Positions 44,031-55,544 of a DNA stretch of 64,000 nucleotides are shown here, one piece after another. The position numbers were made by a program, and so were the translations under genes. The stretch comes from Siphonodentalium dalli (lineage: Eukaryota > Mollusca > Scaphopoda > Gadilida > Siphonodentaliidae), in assembly GCA_032622095.1 (NCBI GenBank), contig CP136063.1:144725950-144789949 (forward strand), in the 5' to 3' direction. Under the pieces are notes generated by a model that had not been told where the DNA came from, ran no database searches, and saw only the letters and a list, made by a program, of their open reading frames with translations. The number at the start of each line of letters is the position of its first letter. The stretch's first letter is position 1.

Positions 44031-45349
44031 GATTTCACCCGAATTCCAGTAACGTACCTGTCCATAACATATATGTTAGTTAATTTGCTAAAATAACATG
44101 CGCAACCGAGTAATTGTTGTTGCCATTTTAGTTAATAACATGTAGATGTCTTTTAAATAACCCTAATTCGCATTGAAAATTTAATTATTTTCATTGATAC
44201 TAAGAGGTAACAAAAATCAACCATCATACCGAATACATGATGGCGGCAGTACGGCGTTAAACAGTATTACAGATGAAGAGGTGTTGTTGTGATGGTTATT
44301 CAACAGATTCATCAGAAACGATAATGAAACTATAGCTTTACTGGGAACTTATCGAAATTAGAATATAATATCTGAAACCCTACTACTACCAGAGACCCAA
44401 CACTTATAAACTAGCCGCTACTTGTCAGTATTTATTAAGACGTCCTTGAAATAGTTTTGCCCCCCCCCCCCCCATCCCCCATGACGCTTACTACCACCAG
44501 CCTGTCGAACTGAAACAGTGTAACTAACTAAAATATCGACCACCCCATACCTATTTTTATGTCATACATATATATGTACACCTAGTATATGTATATCAAT
44601 ATACTATTAATTAAAATATGTTTAAACCAACATGTATACCTGAAATGACAATATATTGTATTTACATATACACATCTGTATAATGCATATTATTGACGAC
44701 CAGAATAAACTGAATTGAATTTGATATTAGCGGTTACAATGGGTTAAAAAAAGTTGACTTGGGCGCAACACAGTGAGGTGTGTACTCCTGTGCACTGTCC
44801 CGCGTCGGAATTTTCACCAAGCGTGGCATTGTAATTCGGTATGTGACAAGTGTGAATAAGACTAAGTCATGGTTCACATCTTAATTTTTTTTTTTCAATT
44901 CATAAAATACAAACACATGTGATGATCCAGACAAGTCACAAGCACATAACGTCGATTATATATACTTATTAACTATATAATTCATGTGGCAGAATGTGAT
45001 TTCCACGTTTTCTATAACATTGATGTGAACCAACGGTCAGTGTGCCTATGGGCGGCCTACCCCTTGGCTATTCTCAACAAAAGCAACATTCTTTCATTCC
45101 TCGGTCGCGTTCCGTAGTGTGGAATCCTAAAACGCTTGAACAGCAGGACGAAAATTGCTGCCTCTTTGTTCTTTTTTTTAAATGTCACATCTCAGTGACT
45201 TTCTACATAATTATTCGGGACCTTCACGCTTCAGCAAGTTGCCCAACAAATTCCGTTTGAAAATGTTCAAGAACGGATTAATTCCTGCCAATCTGTGTAC
45301 CCATTCAGTGTATTCCGGAAATATCGTATGGCAATTGAGCTTCGTGTGA
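44031..45349. other. Non-coding stretch with a poly-C run
   Basis: Poly-C at about 44460-44474. A TGAATTGAATTTGATATTAG-like AT-rich tail lies near 44710. No gene recognised. Confidence 0.4.
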
Positions 45350-45810
45350 CAGTGACGTGGAAAGAGGGAGTTATGGCATGTCTAACTTGTAATTTCCAAC
45401 TACATCACCCCCACCCCTTGGACAAGACCAAACTCCAAGGTTAACATAATTCGATTTGAAACCCCCACCGGGTTGGAACTTCCCAACTGGTACCCCAAGC
45501 TTTCCAAAAATTGGAAATTTCCAACCTGACACCTGACACCCATCTAAGGGTTGGAAAATTTCCAACTGATCACCATTTGAACTGATTTGAGGCAAATATT
45601 TTGACCGAAAGAAGAAACATATGCTACTGGTTGTCTAAAACAAATTCCACACTGTTTACTGGTTGCAAAATCAAACAATGAGAACAAATTCAAGCTAAAT
45701 GCGTGGTGTAAAATGTCCAACTATAATGTTATGTCAGGCATGAAAAGCCCCACTGTTAAAAAGGTTGACCAAAGTGGGGGTAGACACCCATGTCTCCACT
45801 TCCCTGTGTG
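45350..45810 (+). repeat. TTTCCAAC-rich repeat, most complete uninterrupted copy
   Basis: Order of marks: GTGACGTGGAAAGAGGGAG, AATTTCCAACTACATCACCC, CTGGTACCCCAAGCTTTCC, AAATTGGAAATTTCCAACCT, GGAAAATTTCCAACTGATCA, TTTTGACCGAAAG, GTTATGTCAGGCATGAAA and GACCAAAGTGGGGGTAGACA. No coding potential. Confidence 0.7.
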
Positions 45811-47064
45811 TCCATTATCAGTTGTGACTTCACTGCATGTAATGATAATGAACAACCATTATTTTTAACAACTACCTTCAGGAGTTTATTAAGCTAAAAT
45901 GCTTGCCAAAATTTATGATTTTTTTTTGTTGACAAATGTTAATTATTTTGACATGTATTGACTACGCATTCCCTTGTCCCAACGCAAAAATCATATGGCA
46001 ATACTATTAGATAATTCTGAGCTTTTGTATAAACCGGAATTGTAGGCGAGGAACTTTTCATCGCCCGCCGACTTTTAATACCGAACCTATTTAAATGCAT
46101 GCACCTGTAAAACTGCTTCCGCTTTTGCCAATACATCGATGAATATTTATGGTGCATTATTAATTGTATATGTATGAAAGCTTATAGAAGTTACATGGAC
46201 ATAGTTTTGATACGATAACAGTTCGGCAAACATATAATGAACCAAGAAATGTTCATATTGTTTTGTTGGAGGTTAAAATCCTAACAGCGCCATTCATTTA
46301 CACGGGATGGGGTTACGTACACTGTGAACAAATAGTTGATATCACTGATAGTGTGGTGCTATACACATGGACTATTCACCGACCAGTAAGAACAAGACGA
46401 ACCTTGAATGTGGAACTATGTAAGAGTGAATATTAATGTTCTAAATCCCATGTTTCACCTTTAGTGGTAATGGGGTCGTACTTTATTAACACGCAAGTAG
46501 GGTAATTAAGTACGGGTAATTAGAAGTAACAAATCGTTTAGTTTCTATCGTATCGGCTAAAAGGGGTGAGCAGATTGCTGATGATGAATGCTCTCGTTAG
46601 CTGCCAATATAATGTGCATATTTGCCCCGTTACGTTTATACACTGTAGCATTGGCGGGCCAGAGTGTGTTGACATGTTAAGTGTTTGGTTCATTAATAAC
46701 AGATCAGCAGGGATTTGTCGTGATAACGTATGCGTGGAAATATGCTACCTAAACGGTTAAATTAACGGTTGATCTATTACACCACCGTGTATACTCGGTT
46801 TAAATAGGTATATTATATAGGGACGTGTGCTCAATTTTGGTGCGGACCGATGATCAAAACAAAATCAGAGGTAAATGTCGGCGGGCGGGAGGGCCATTTT
46901 TTCAATAATTTTTTAAGAAATTGAACAATTGAACAGTTGCAGCAGCAGCAAAAAAAAAGGGTGTACAATTGGCAAGTGATGAGGGGCGGTGTGACGTGTA
47001 ACTAGGATTGAAATTAGATATGCAATTTGGAGATTATTGGATGAGGGATGTTATATTAATTATA
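45811..47064. other. Non-coding stretch, nothing assigned
   Basis: The phrase ACACATGGACTATTCACCGA at about 46363 resembles sequence at 54870-54990, so an old dispersed repeat may be present. No gene recognised. Confidence 0.35.
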
Positions 47065-47562
47065 TTAAAGGGACGAGGGGGCTTAGTTGTCGAAAATATT
47101 CATATTTGTTCCAAACACCGTAAACAGAAAAATATTAAAACGCATACATTTTGGTTCAAATATACGATCACTATCGCGTAAACATCATGCTCACATAAAG
47201 ACCTACTAAATTTTACCTAAACAAGAGTCTGATTGTGTTATAGAAGGCAGCACAATGCTACTGGCTAATCACACACAAATGGTATAAACGCTCTTTATTA
47301 TTTCCAAATAAGGAATTGAGCAACAAAGAACGCTCTTTGTGTTTACCATCATAATATAAAGAAACACCAAGAAAGTAACTTTTTATGCTTTGTTTACATA
47401 ACAATCGTCAAATTTACGACAATAACATACTGTTTATGAGATATTTCTCATTTGTATATTAACAAAGTATGTCTATATTTGAATATTATTTTCGTTTGTA
47501 GCGGTTTTTGGCAGGTGGAAATATGTTCACAGGATACCCACCAAGGCCTTCCGTACCTTTAA
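47065..47562 (+). mobile_element. TTAA-flanked MITE, copy 2 (most diverged)
   Basis: TTAA at 47065-47068 and 47559-47562. Ends AGGGACGAGGGGGCTT and AGGCCTTCCGTACCT are eroded versions of the family ends. Internal order (AACGCTCTTTATTATTTCC, CGCTCTTTGTGTTTAC, TAGCGGTTTTTGGC) matches copies 1 and 3. Confidence 0.8.
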
Positions 47563-47869
47563 GGTATACTGCAACTTTTTTTCTTGTCAATAGCAGAATA
47601 CATAATGCTATTAAGAAGTGACACAAAACACAGAACATTTTTTTTAATTATAAGTATTGAGCAGTGAGAAATATTTGAGTCGAGGAAACCAGTAACGAAA
47701 GGCGATATTAACATGATTTCTGTCAGCGAATAATTGTTTACGTTCCAATGAATATTAAAATGTACTGAAAACAAACTGCTAATGGGTGCCAGACTTTCAT
47801 AAACACAAATTATGTATTAATGGTGTAACGACATATTTCGTTCTTAATTGTCTAAAAAAAATAATAGGG

Positions 47870-48475
47870 GATGTGGATGTTTGGATCTCTAGTTTAACCT
47901 CTTTGCTGCTATGACGTCCGTATCTATTACGGACGTAAAAGTGCACGCCGTGTGCTATATGGTCCGTAGGTACTACGGACCTACTTCAGCACACTAGAAG
48001 TAGGCCATTATACATAATTGGAACTCAGAGATTAGTGCATCGGAATAACTGTATGTCGACGTTTCAAACAGTGTATGATGTTCCACGATTGTGAACGATA
48101 ATAGCCTTTCAGCTGAGTCACTTTTATGGTTGTTTTGACATTCCCGCTATATTTTCCCATTGGAAAATGCCAATAACGTCAACAGCCCAGCACACGACGT
48201 CATAACGTCATTTAGCAGCGAAGAGGTTAACGACATTTTTCGGTCTTTGTAGTTTAACGACATTTTTCGGTCTTTAATAGTTTAATGACATTTTTCGGTC
48301 TTTATAATATCTCAAGATATAGGGGGTATTTGGATCTCTAGTTTAACGACATTTTTCGGTCTTTATAGTTTAACGACATTCTCGGTCTTTAATATTTCAA
48401 GATATAGGGGCCCTTAGTGGGTATTTGGATCTCTAGTTTAACGACATTTTTTCGGTCTTTGATAGCAAAATGGAA
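47870..48475 (+). repeat. Short tandem array of TTTAACGACATTTTTCGG units, split by a MITE
   Basis: Units of about 20-28 bp (TTTAACGACATTTTTCGGTC then TTT) sit in a larger arrangement with TTTGGATCTCTAG and ATATCAAGATATAGGGG-like spacers. The first unit is interrupted after TTTAA by the element at 47898-48226, and the array resumes with CGACATTTTT. Confidence 0.85.
47894..48230. mobile_element. TTAA-flanked MITE of the CCTCTT type
   Basis: TTAA at 47894-47897 and 48227-48230. Ends CCTCTTTGCTGCT and AGCAGCGAAGAGG are an inverted pair. Neighbouring array units preserve the empty site (TAGTTTAACGACATTT), which proves the duplication. Two internal palindromes are present: ACGTCCGTATCTATTACGGA then CGT, and GGTCCGTAGGTACTACGGAC then C. 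A relic is at 1674-1930. Confidence 0.9.
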
Positions 48476-48530
48476 GAAGTACATCTTTGGAAAGATGTGG
48501 TGGCCCTAAAAAGGAAAGTTGTTTGGTGAT

Positions 48531-49015
48531 CTTGAAATACAGTTTTTCTGAACAGTCTTCCTTGATTAAATTGATGTGAAACACTCCGGCAGACAACGGG
48601 CAGAGTGATCAAATAGAAATTAAGAATAATCTTTCTCAAAGTAGTTATTTGTTACGAATATTAATCTAAATGGATGATACACAACGTCATTCTTATATAT
48701 TAGTTAAATGCAATGACTCTCGATGGCGAAATCATTTTTGTTTAATTATAGCCGATAGTTGCGCCCCGAATCGAGATGTAAATATTTACAATTTGGAGTA
48801 GTTCAGACGATGTTCTCTATGAAGTGGTGTGGTAGATTTTTTTGGAAATTTTCAGTGATGTTAGTAGAATGATAACATTCCCCAGGTTGGCAAAGTGCCT
48901 GAGCACTAACTTATCAATTTCTCGCACCCGAAAAAGTCCACAACAAGTCCATAATATGTCTTTAAGCATATATATAAATCTCCGAAAACCAAAATTCTAA
49001 AGCATTAAACGATTT
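48531..49015. repeat. 485-bp tandem duplication, copy 1
   Basis: Begins CTTGAAATACAGTTTTTCTG and repeats exactly 485 bases later with about nine substitutions and no length change (about 98% identity by eye). No ORF spans it. It carries TGTTAGTAGAATGATAACAT and GGTTGGCAAAGTGCCTGAGC, also found in diverged form at about 56606-56705. Confidence 0.92.
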
Positions 49016-49500
49016 CTTGAAATGCAGTTTTTCTGAACAGTCTTCCTTGATTAAAGTGATGTGAAACACTCCGGCAGACACCGGGCAGAGTGATCAAATA
49101 GAAATTAAGAATAATCTTTCTCAAAGTAGTTATTCGTTACGAATATTAATCCAAATGGATGATACACAACGTCATTCTTATATATTAGTTAAATGCAATG
49201 ACTTTCGATGGCGAAATCATTTTTGTTTAATTATAGCCGATAGTTGTGCCCCGAATCGAGATGTAAATATTTACAATTTGGAGTAGTTCAGACGATGTTC
49301 TCTATGAAGTGGTGTGGTAGATTTTTTTGGAAATTTTCAGTGATGTTAGTAGAATGATAACATTCCCCAGGTTGGCAAAGTGCCTGAGCACTAACTTATC
49401 AATTTCTCGCACCCGAAAAAGTCCATAACAAGTCCATAATATGTCTTTAAGCATATATATAAATCTCCGAAAACAAAAATTCTAAAGCATTAAACGATTT
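49016..49500. repeat. 485-bp tandem duplication, copy 2
   Basis: Ends GCATTAAACGATTT like copy 1. The near identity shows a very recent duplication, or an assembly artefact from two haplotypes placed in tandem. Confidence 0.92.
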
Positions 49501-51329
49501 GCTATATTTCCAGGGCATATATTTCATCTGATTTTGCGAGAATCCATATATACTTTTTCACGAGAATCCAGGGTAATTTGCAAGAATATTTACGAGAATC
49601 TAGATTTGGATTCTCGCCGAAATATAAGCCCTGATTTCACTCTGAAGTGTGCCTAAATGGCATAAATTGTACCGTGGTTCCCATGTTCGCCAAAGTGGCA
49701 TAAATTTATTTCAGGATAATACTAATTTTAGGCATTCATTTATATCACTGATATCAGGACAATAAATAGCCATTTCCATTGCATGGAACAAAGAGCGTTA
49801 TTGTTTATCGGTGTTGTTTTTGGAAGTGGTGGTAGTTAAATTTTATACATTTCGACCCCCAATAAGTATTTCCGAACAAATGAATTATTAACAAGCGTGA
49901 CATGACATCATTGACGAAGATAATTAACACCGATCTACAAGCAATTAAAGTCTTAAAATGAGCTAAAATTTAACATTTTCTTAAATTTTTTTACATTTTT
50001 ATCTCTCGCGACATAATTGTCACCAATAAAAACAAATTTGATTCATCGTGGAAGTTAGTCGGTGACTATAAATAATGTCACCATTCAACTGAATGTTGTT
50101 GAGCATATTTCAACCAATTTTGGAAGTTTAAATGAATATTTTCTTCACGTGTACGCAAAGTAAAATTGACAAATTTCAGGATTTTAGCCTGCTTCGTTGG
50201 GACCAAAATTTGTTGTGCACACTCAAGAAACGTCTACCGACACTCGCTAGGCCAAATTATGCCATGACCATGCTATAAACTAGCTTGAAATTGGCAAAAC
50301 AATGAATTTTTTTTGGTTGAAAAAATTTACATGGGAATCTCCAGTCCATAGGCATAGAGAACGATTATTTTTCGATAAAAACGAAAATAATGCGAAATGA
50401 AAGTCGGCACTCGTCAGAATGGTGCAGAATAACATACGAGTCTTGTTATATGCGAAAATTTGACCTCATTCGATAAATTAGTCTCGTAATTAAGGAATCA
50501 ATGGCGCTCGGACATGTGGAATTCCGTCGCACTGTTAGTGTTACTGTACATGGCAGACGCAATTTTGAAATGTAAACACGCATCAAACACGCATCAAATT
50601 TACCTTTTGTGAGAATAATAAAAGCGCAACCTTGATCAAAGTAATACAATACACAACAACACATAGAATAAAACTGATATAAACACGGTATAAGTGAGAA
50701 TAAGACGCGTATTCAGACGTGGAATTTGACAACATTTCTTCGCTTCGACGCTATAAATATATCTGATCCAGATAACCGAGATGCAGCTATCTGATTTGAA
50801 ACAAATACCAAGCAATAATCTTAACGTTTCATAATCGAACTGCGGACCTGATAATTATCGAAATATGTAGGCGAAATAATTTTTAATTAGTTAATCACAT
50901 GATAGAGACATCAACACACTCTTAAAGACGCAATACAGCGCCATTTAATGTCATTATTTAACTGGGTCGGTGTTTGTTGTTATCATTATTGCTTCGTTTT
51001 TAGTAAGACCATTGTATCTGTTTTGCGCACGTCACTTTCCATATTTGGAATTTCCATATATGGGATTTGTGTTAACCTCAATACCGATCAAGTTATCTTA
51101 GCATAAACATAAACTATATTGTAATTTATGCAACTACGACCCTGGTAACCCTGATAACTAATAAAATATACCGGCCAATTCATTTTAAGATCGTTATTTC
51201 ACTTTGCTTTAGGCATAAATACACTCTTAAACGCACATAAACGACCCATTGGCGTTAAATTAAATATACTCGGTTTTTATTAATATTAGTTTTTTATTGC
51301 TCAGTATAGAGTTAGACCCTTGACACCTG
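49501..51329. other. Non-coding stretch, nothing assigned
   Basis: A cluster of GCGAGAATCCA / ACGAGAATC words lies at 49536-49615. Otherwise AT-rich without recognisable genes. Confidence 0.4.
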
Positions 51330-51440
51330 TCAATATATTTGGGCTGAATTCATATGATGCGGTATTATTCCTCGAAATAAACAACAAACCCGTCGTTACT
51401 TCGAAATGTCGTTTGGGCTAACATTTACACAAATCCTCCG
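51330..51440 (+). repeat. Dispersed repeat pair, copy 1
   Basis: Shares ATATTTGGGCTGAATTCAT, GCGGTATTATTCCTC, AATAAACAACAAA and GTTTGGGCTAACATTTACA with 54630-54738, in the same order and orientation. Confidence 0.8.
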
Positions 51441-51597
51441 TGTGTTCTCCTCAATTGACACACAGGTTCTCAGTCGACACACAGGTTATCCCAGAAACAG
51501 GTGTGAAATAAACAGCCAAGGTTTGGCTGAAACAAGAAAACTAAGATGCATGCATCAGGTCGGCCGTGAACTATCTACCATAGAATTGTTGTAGCTA

Positions 51598-52259
51598 TCG
51601 ATTATACATTTTGGAACACCTGTCTGTATGTATGTGTGTATGCATGAATGCATGTGTGTATGTGTTATAGACTCTAACACTGCTCGACTGATCCGACTCG
51701 GATTTGGTATTTAACGTGTCAACTTGACCTCGCTCATAGGCATGTTTCTGGACCTTGACCGATCCGACTAAAAATTTGTGTGTATGACTACTTCGATCCC
51801 GGGAGCAATATTGACGGGTCCAATTTCACGTGGGACCATGTTCTCGAACGTGCTGATGTAGGCATGTTTCTGGACGATTTGGACGGGTCAAATCTTGATC
51901 CCGACCTGACTTTGACATTCAAAAAGATCAATTCAAGGTCAAATCTGGTAAAACGAAGTATTTCAACGAAATATAATACCTACTGTTACTTTTGTCCCAG
52001 GAGTGTTTCGGGTGGGTCAAATTATGACCCTGACCTGATCTTGACATTCAAAATTGTCAATTCAAGGTCAAATCGGGTAAAGCCGGGCGGATTTCGACGG
52101 GTACTTTTGTCGTGACTTTTGTCCGGGGAGTGTTTTGGGCGGGTCAAATCGAGACCCGACATGACGTTCACCTTTAAAATGGTCAATTCAAGGTTAAATC
52201 GCGCAATTCTCCGAAAATCAGAGGGGAACATCCCGGACGAAGTAGGGTCCACCAGCTAC
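51598..52259 (+). mobile_element. Diverged Helitron-like copy
   Basis: Starts TCGATTATACATTTTGGAAC after an A and has the CTGTCTGTATGTATG tract seen at the type-B 5' end. It then carries the GACGGGTCAAAT, TTGACATTCAAA and TCAATTCAAGGTCAAAT repeats of unit 1. It ends with CCCGGACGAAGTAGGG-like hairpin sequence and CCAGCTACT, so the expected CTAG end is mutated. The 111-codon plus-strand frame is within the repeats. Confidence 0.55.
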
Positions 52260-52399
52260 TATTATATATTTCTAGATTTAGTTACAAACTAAATACCTGT
52301 ATATTGTACAAAGAAATGTTTGACAAATATATCTGTATCAATATTACCATACGGGTCATTAAAATAGATACGACGAAACAAATTTTGAAGGGTGCATGG

Positions 52400-53810
52400 T
52401 ATCAGGTAAATTTTTATATTTCAAATGATGACAGGAATGCGGAAAGTTGAAGTACCTACGTAATACTGGCTATCCGAATGAAGAGATATACATGTATATA
52501 AAAACCAAAATAGAAGATGACTGCTGGCGACAATGTTTTCCAAAAAAATTCAAAGCATTCGATAGCTCCCATCTAGTTGTCAGCCCGAAGATCAATATAA
52601 AGTGTGGTGACTATCAGATGAGGGATATGACTGTACAATTGCTAAACAATTCAGTCACGCAAAAGAGGATCAAACAGTAAGATACCAAATTGCTGCCTGT
52701 GGTAATGTTTTTTAACGAAATTCGGGAAAATTAGATTACTCTCCCCCTGGTTATCCAGAAGATCATTGTGGAATCTGTTGACGATCGGACAAGGGGTGTC
52801 GTCTGTAGGATCAACCAAATTATTTAGCCATAAAAATAGTAAAATTCAAGATCACCGCTGGCAGTGATGTCTTCACAAGGACAGCTTGAGAACAAAACAT
52901 GGCTCACATCTAGCGGTGACCCAAACTATCCACATGAGAAAAAGTTCTCCAATAAAAGCTGGCTGCAGGGTGCGCCAATTGATTCAAATTCGAAATTTAA
53001 CAGGGTGTACTGCTTGTGGCCATGTTTTCCCCGCAAATTTGATAGACTAATGGACAAAACCACTGAATCCGTTGAATCAATATACATGTATACATGGATT
53101 AATGTATATGCATTGTTATACACAGTACTGGTATATAAAGGTACTGAAAATAACAATATTACTAGTATACACAAAATAAACCATATATCATGGCTATGGG
53201 TTCTAATATCCGAATATGACAGCTGATAACTTGGTGTGAATTGAAGAGTGGTGGTGTCTCACGCATATCTAAACCTCCATGTTAGAAACATGCCATTAAA
53301 TGTCATAAGTATAATCTAGCTTGAGGACAGAAGTTATCCATAAAAACCCCCCTTAATTCAACCAGGTCCTCGCGCGATGTATGGTCGATCACATGATGAT
53401 CTAGGGGGGATTAGAATTGTTGTATAAAAACAGCACTGCATGTAAATATAAAATAAAACAGTGCTACATCTTATTACAGATTATTGCCATATATAATCAG
53501 TGACTATACAGACAGTCTGACAAAATAAAGTTTCAGTGACACTCTATCCGAAGAGGGGAATAATTCCATCTGTTACAGTCAATGGAGCAATTATGAATCT
53601 GGAAAGGTGAAATTTCTAAGTAATACTAGATATCGACATGACGCGATAACATATAACGTAAATGCAATATGGCCGCTGGCGACCATTTTTTCCTATAAAA
53701 TTAAAAAAATATTTGATAGCTCTCATCTGATAGATCAATATCAAGATAAATATGAAGTTTAGTGATGATCGGATGAGTGAAGTGGACTGTGCTAAACGGT
53801 TTAGTAATGC
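52400..53810 (+). repeat. Series of diverged CTGGCGACAATGTTTTCC-type repeats
   Basis: Around 52525-52630, 52690-52870, 53010-53040 and 53660-53790, related segments recur. They read CTGCTGGCGACAATGTTTTC, AAATTC-A--ATTCGATAGCTC, ATCT-GTTG and GTGA-GATCAGATGAG. They fall in short plus-strand frames (52447-52680 and 52864-53226), but the repeated units are not in a common frame. I read them as decayed repeat DNA. Confidence 0.55.
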
Positions 53811-54110
53811 TTAAAAAGATTTTTACCTTAATATTTTTATGTTCACTTTATAAACTTCACTGAGTCATCTTTGTCATGTATTGAGTTTGATATATTTTGT
53901 TAACAGTTTATAAATCATGTATGTCTCATGTTTGTTATTTTAATTTATGTGTTTATTATCATTAAATAAAGTTGAATTCCTTAAAAAGATTCTTACCTCA
54001 ATGTTTTTATGTTCACTTTATAAACTCCACTGAGTCATCTTTGTCATGTATTGAATTTGATATCTTTTGTTAACAGTTCATAAATTATGTATGTCTCGTG
54101 TTCGTTATTA
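53811..54110 (+). repeat. Tandem duplication, period 170 bp
   Basis: TTAAAAAGATTTTTACCT at 53811 and TTAAAAAGATTCTTACCT at 53981 open two copies. These share TTTTATGTTCACTTTATAAA and CACTGAGTCATCTTTGTCAT. The first ends ATTAAATAAAGTTGAATTCC, which resembles a LINE 3' tail. Confidence 0.85.
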
Positions 54111-54629
54111 TATTATATACACTTTATAGTGTGTTTCAGAACGAAAACAAAATGAATAAAATCAACAAATTTGTAAATTTAAAAACAATTCAAACGTTGT
54201 TGTATTCCATGTCCCAGCCCGGACATATACACCAAATTTCAATAACATTCATTGAGAAACAACGGACCAAACGCCATATAACACCCCGTATGCATCTTTT
54301 ATTCCGAGTTGGCCTTTTATTCCGAGTTGGCACGCGCCGATTGGGCGAGTTAGCCCTGGGCGAGTACGCCGATTCCGACACCTTTTCCATTTGCAGCAGG
54401 TTAAGTTTACGCGTAATTTAATTTACAAAGTTCCCCAATTGGTATCGTAAATAGAGCGACCTTATTTGACAGAGAATGCCTCTGTTATTGATTATAAAGT
54501 TGCTATACATTAAAAACGACAATTCACATGCTCGTTCAAGCGCAGTAGTCTATTTTCCCCATGTTAAAGGACATCCACAAATACTAAATAACGCTAACTT
54601 ACTGCCGAATGTTTTACACGACAACTGTT
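54111..54629. other. Non-coding stretch, nothing assigned
   Basis: The 107-codon plus-strand frame (54098-54421) contains a short direct repeat (TTTATTCCGAGTTGG twice) and no known motif. Confidence 0.35.
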
Positions 54630-54738
54630 AACATATTTGGGCTGAATTCATCTGACGCGGTATTATTCCTCAAAATAAACAACAAAACCATCGTTACTTG
54701 GAAATGTAGTTTGGGCTAACATTTACATAAATCCTCCA
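54630..54738 (+). repeat. Dispersed repeat pair, copy 2
   Basis: Direct counterpart of 51330-51440, at about 85-90% similarity by eye. Confidence 0.8.
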
Positions 54739-54814
54739 GATCATTATTCCGACACACACGTCAGATGAAAAACTCACATGAAGTAACCGGCCAAATTGGC
54801 CGAAACAACAGCAA

Positions 54815-55026
54815 CATTGTCGAACTGGCGGATGTCTATCGAACATTCTGCAAGGCTGTTTCGTGATATACACATGTACTATTCACCGACTATAGTAACA
54901 ACAATAACAACAAATGTGTTCAACTGGCGCATGTTTCTATCGAACTGACTGCAACGCCCTGATAGTATCGTGATTTACATATGGCACATTCACCGACTAG
55001 TAACAACAACAACAACAACAACAACA
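54815..55026 (+). repeat. Two imperfect units followed by an AAC microsatellite
   Basis: Units at about 54815-54912 and 54915-55005 share CGAACTGGCG/TTCAACTGGCG, ATGT-TATCGAAC and ATTCACCGACTA. Each ends in AACAACAA repeats. The second AAC run (about 54998-55026) abuts the TTAA MITE. Confidence 0.65.
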
Positions 55027-55544
55027 TTAAAGGCACGGACGGCGTTCGTTGCAGAAATATTCAAATTTGTTCAAATCGCCATCAACATTAAAATATATAT
55101 AGTTCTGTTCATATGCCAAACATAATCATCGCATAAATAGTATATTGTCGTCAAGACGTACGACGGTGTACGTAAACAAGAGCATGCTCGTGTTACAGAA
55201 GTTGTGCTTCTGTTTACATAACACAGCGCAAATATATTGGTTAATCACACAACAATTATATAAACGCTCTTTAATATTTCCATATCAGGAAAATAGTAAC
55301 AAATGACGCTCTTTATGTTACCATATCCGGATCTAAACAAAAGCCAGGAAACGTAACGTTTTTTTGCTTTTGTTTACACAACAAAAGGGAAAAATTTACA
55401 ATAGCATACTGTTCATGCCATATTTCTGATTGGTATAAGAACAAGGTATGTCTATATTATTCGATTCTTTCTGTTTATAGCGGTTTTTGGCGAAGGTGAA
55501 TATTTTAACAGCATACCCACCGCCAACGCCGCCCGCATCTTTAA
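55027..55544 (+). mobile_element. TTAA-flanked MITE, copy 3
   Basis: TTAA at 55027-55030 and 55541-55544. Ends AGGCACGGACGGCGTTCGTT and CCGCCAACGCCGCCCGCATCT are the best-preserved inverted ends of the three copies. The body is closely similar to copy 1. Confidence 0.88.

Noticed and set aside
51780-52115. 111-codon plus-strand frame with Asp-rich repeats
   Set aside because: It reads the GGGTCAAAT repeats of a diverged Helitron-like copy; similar frames occur by the same cause at 3552-3737.
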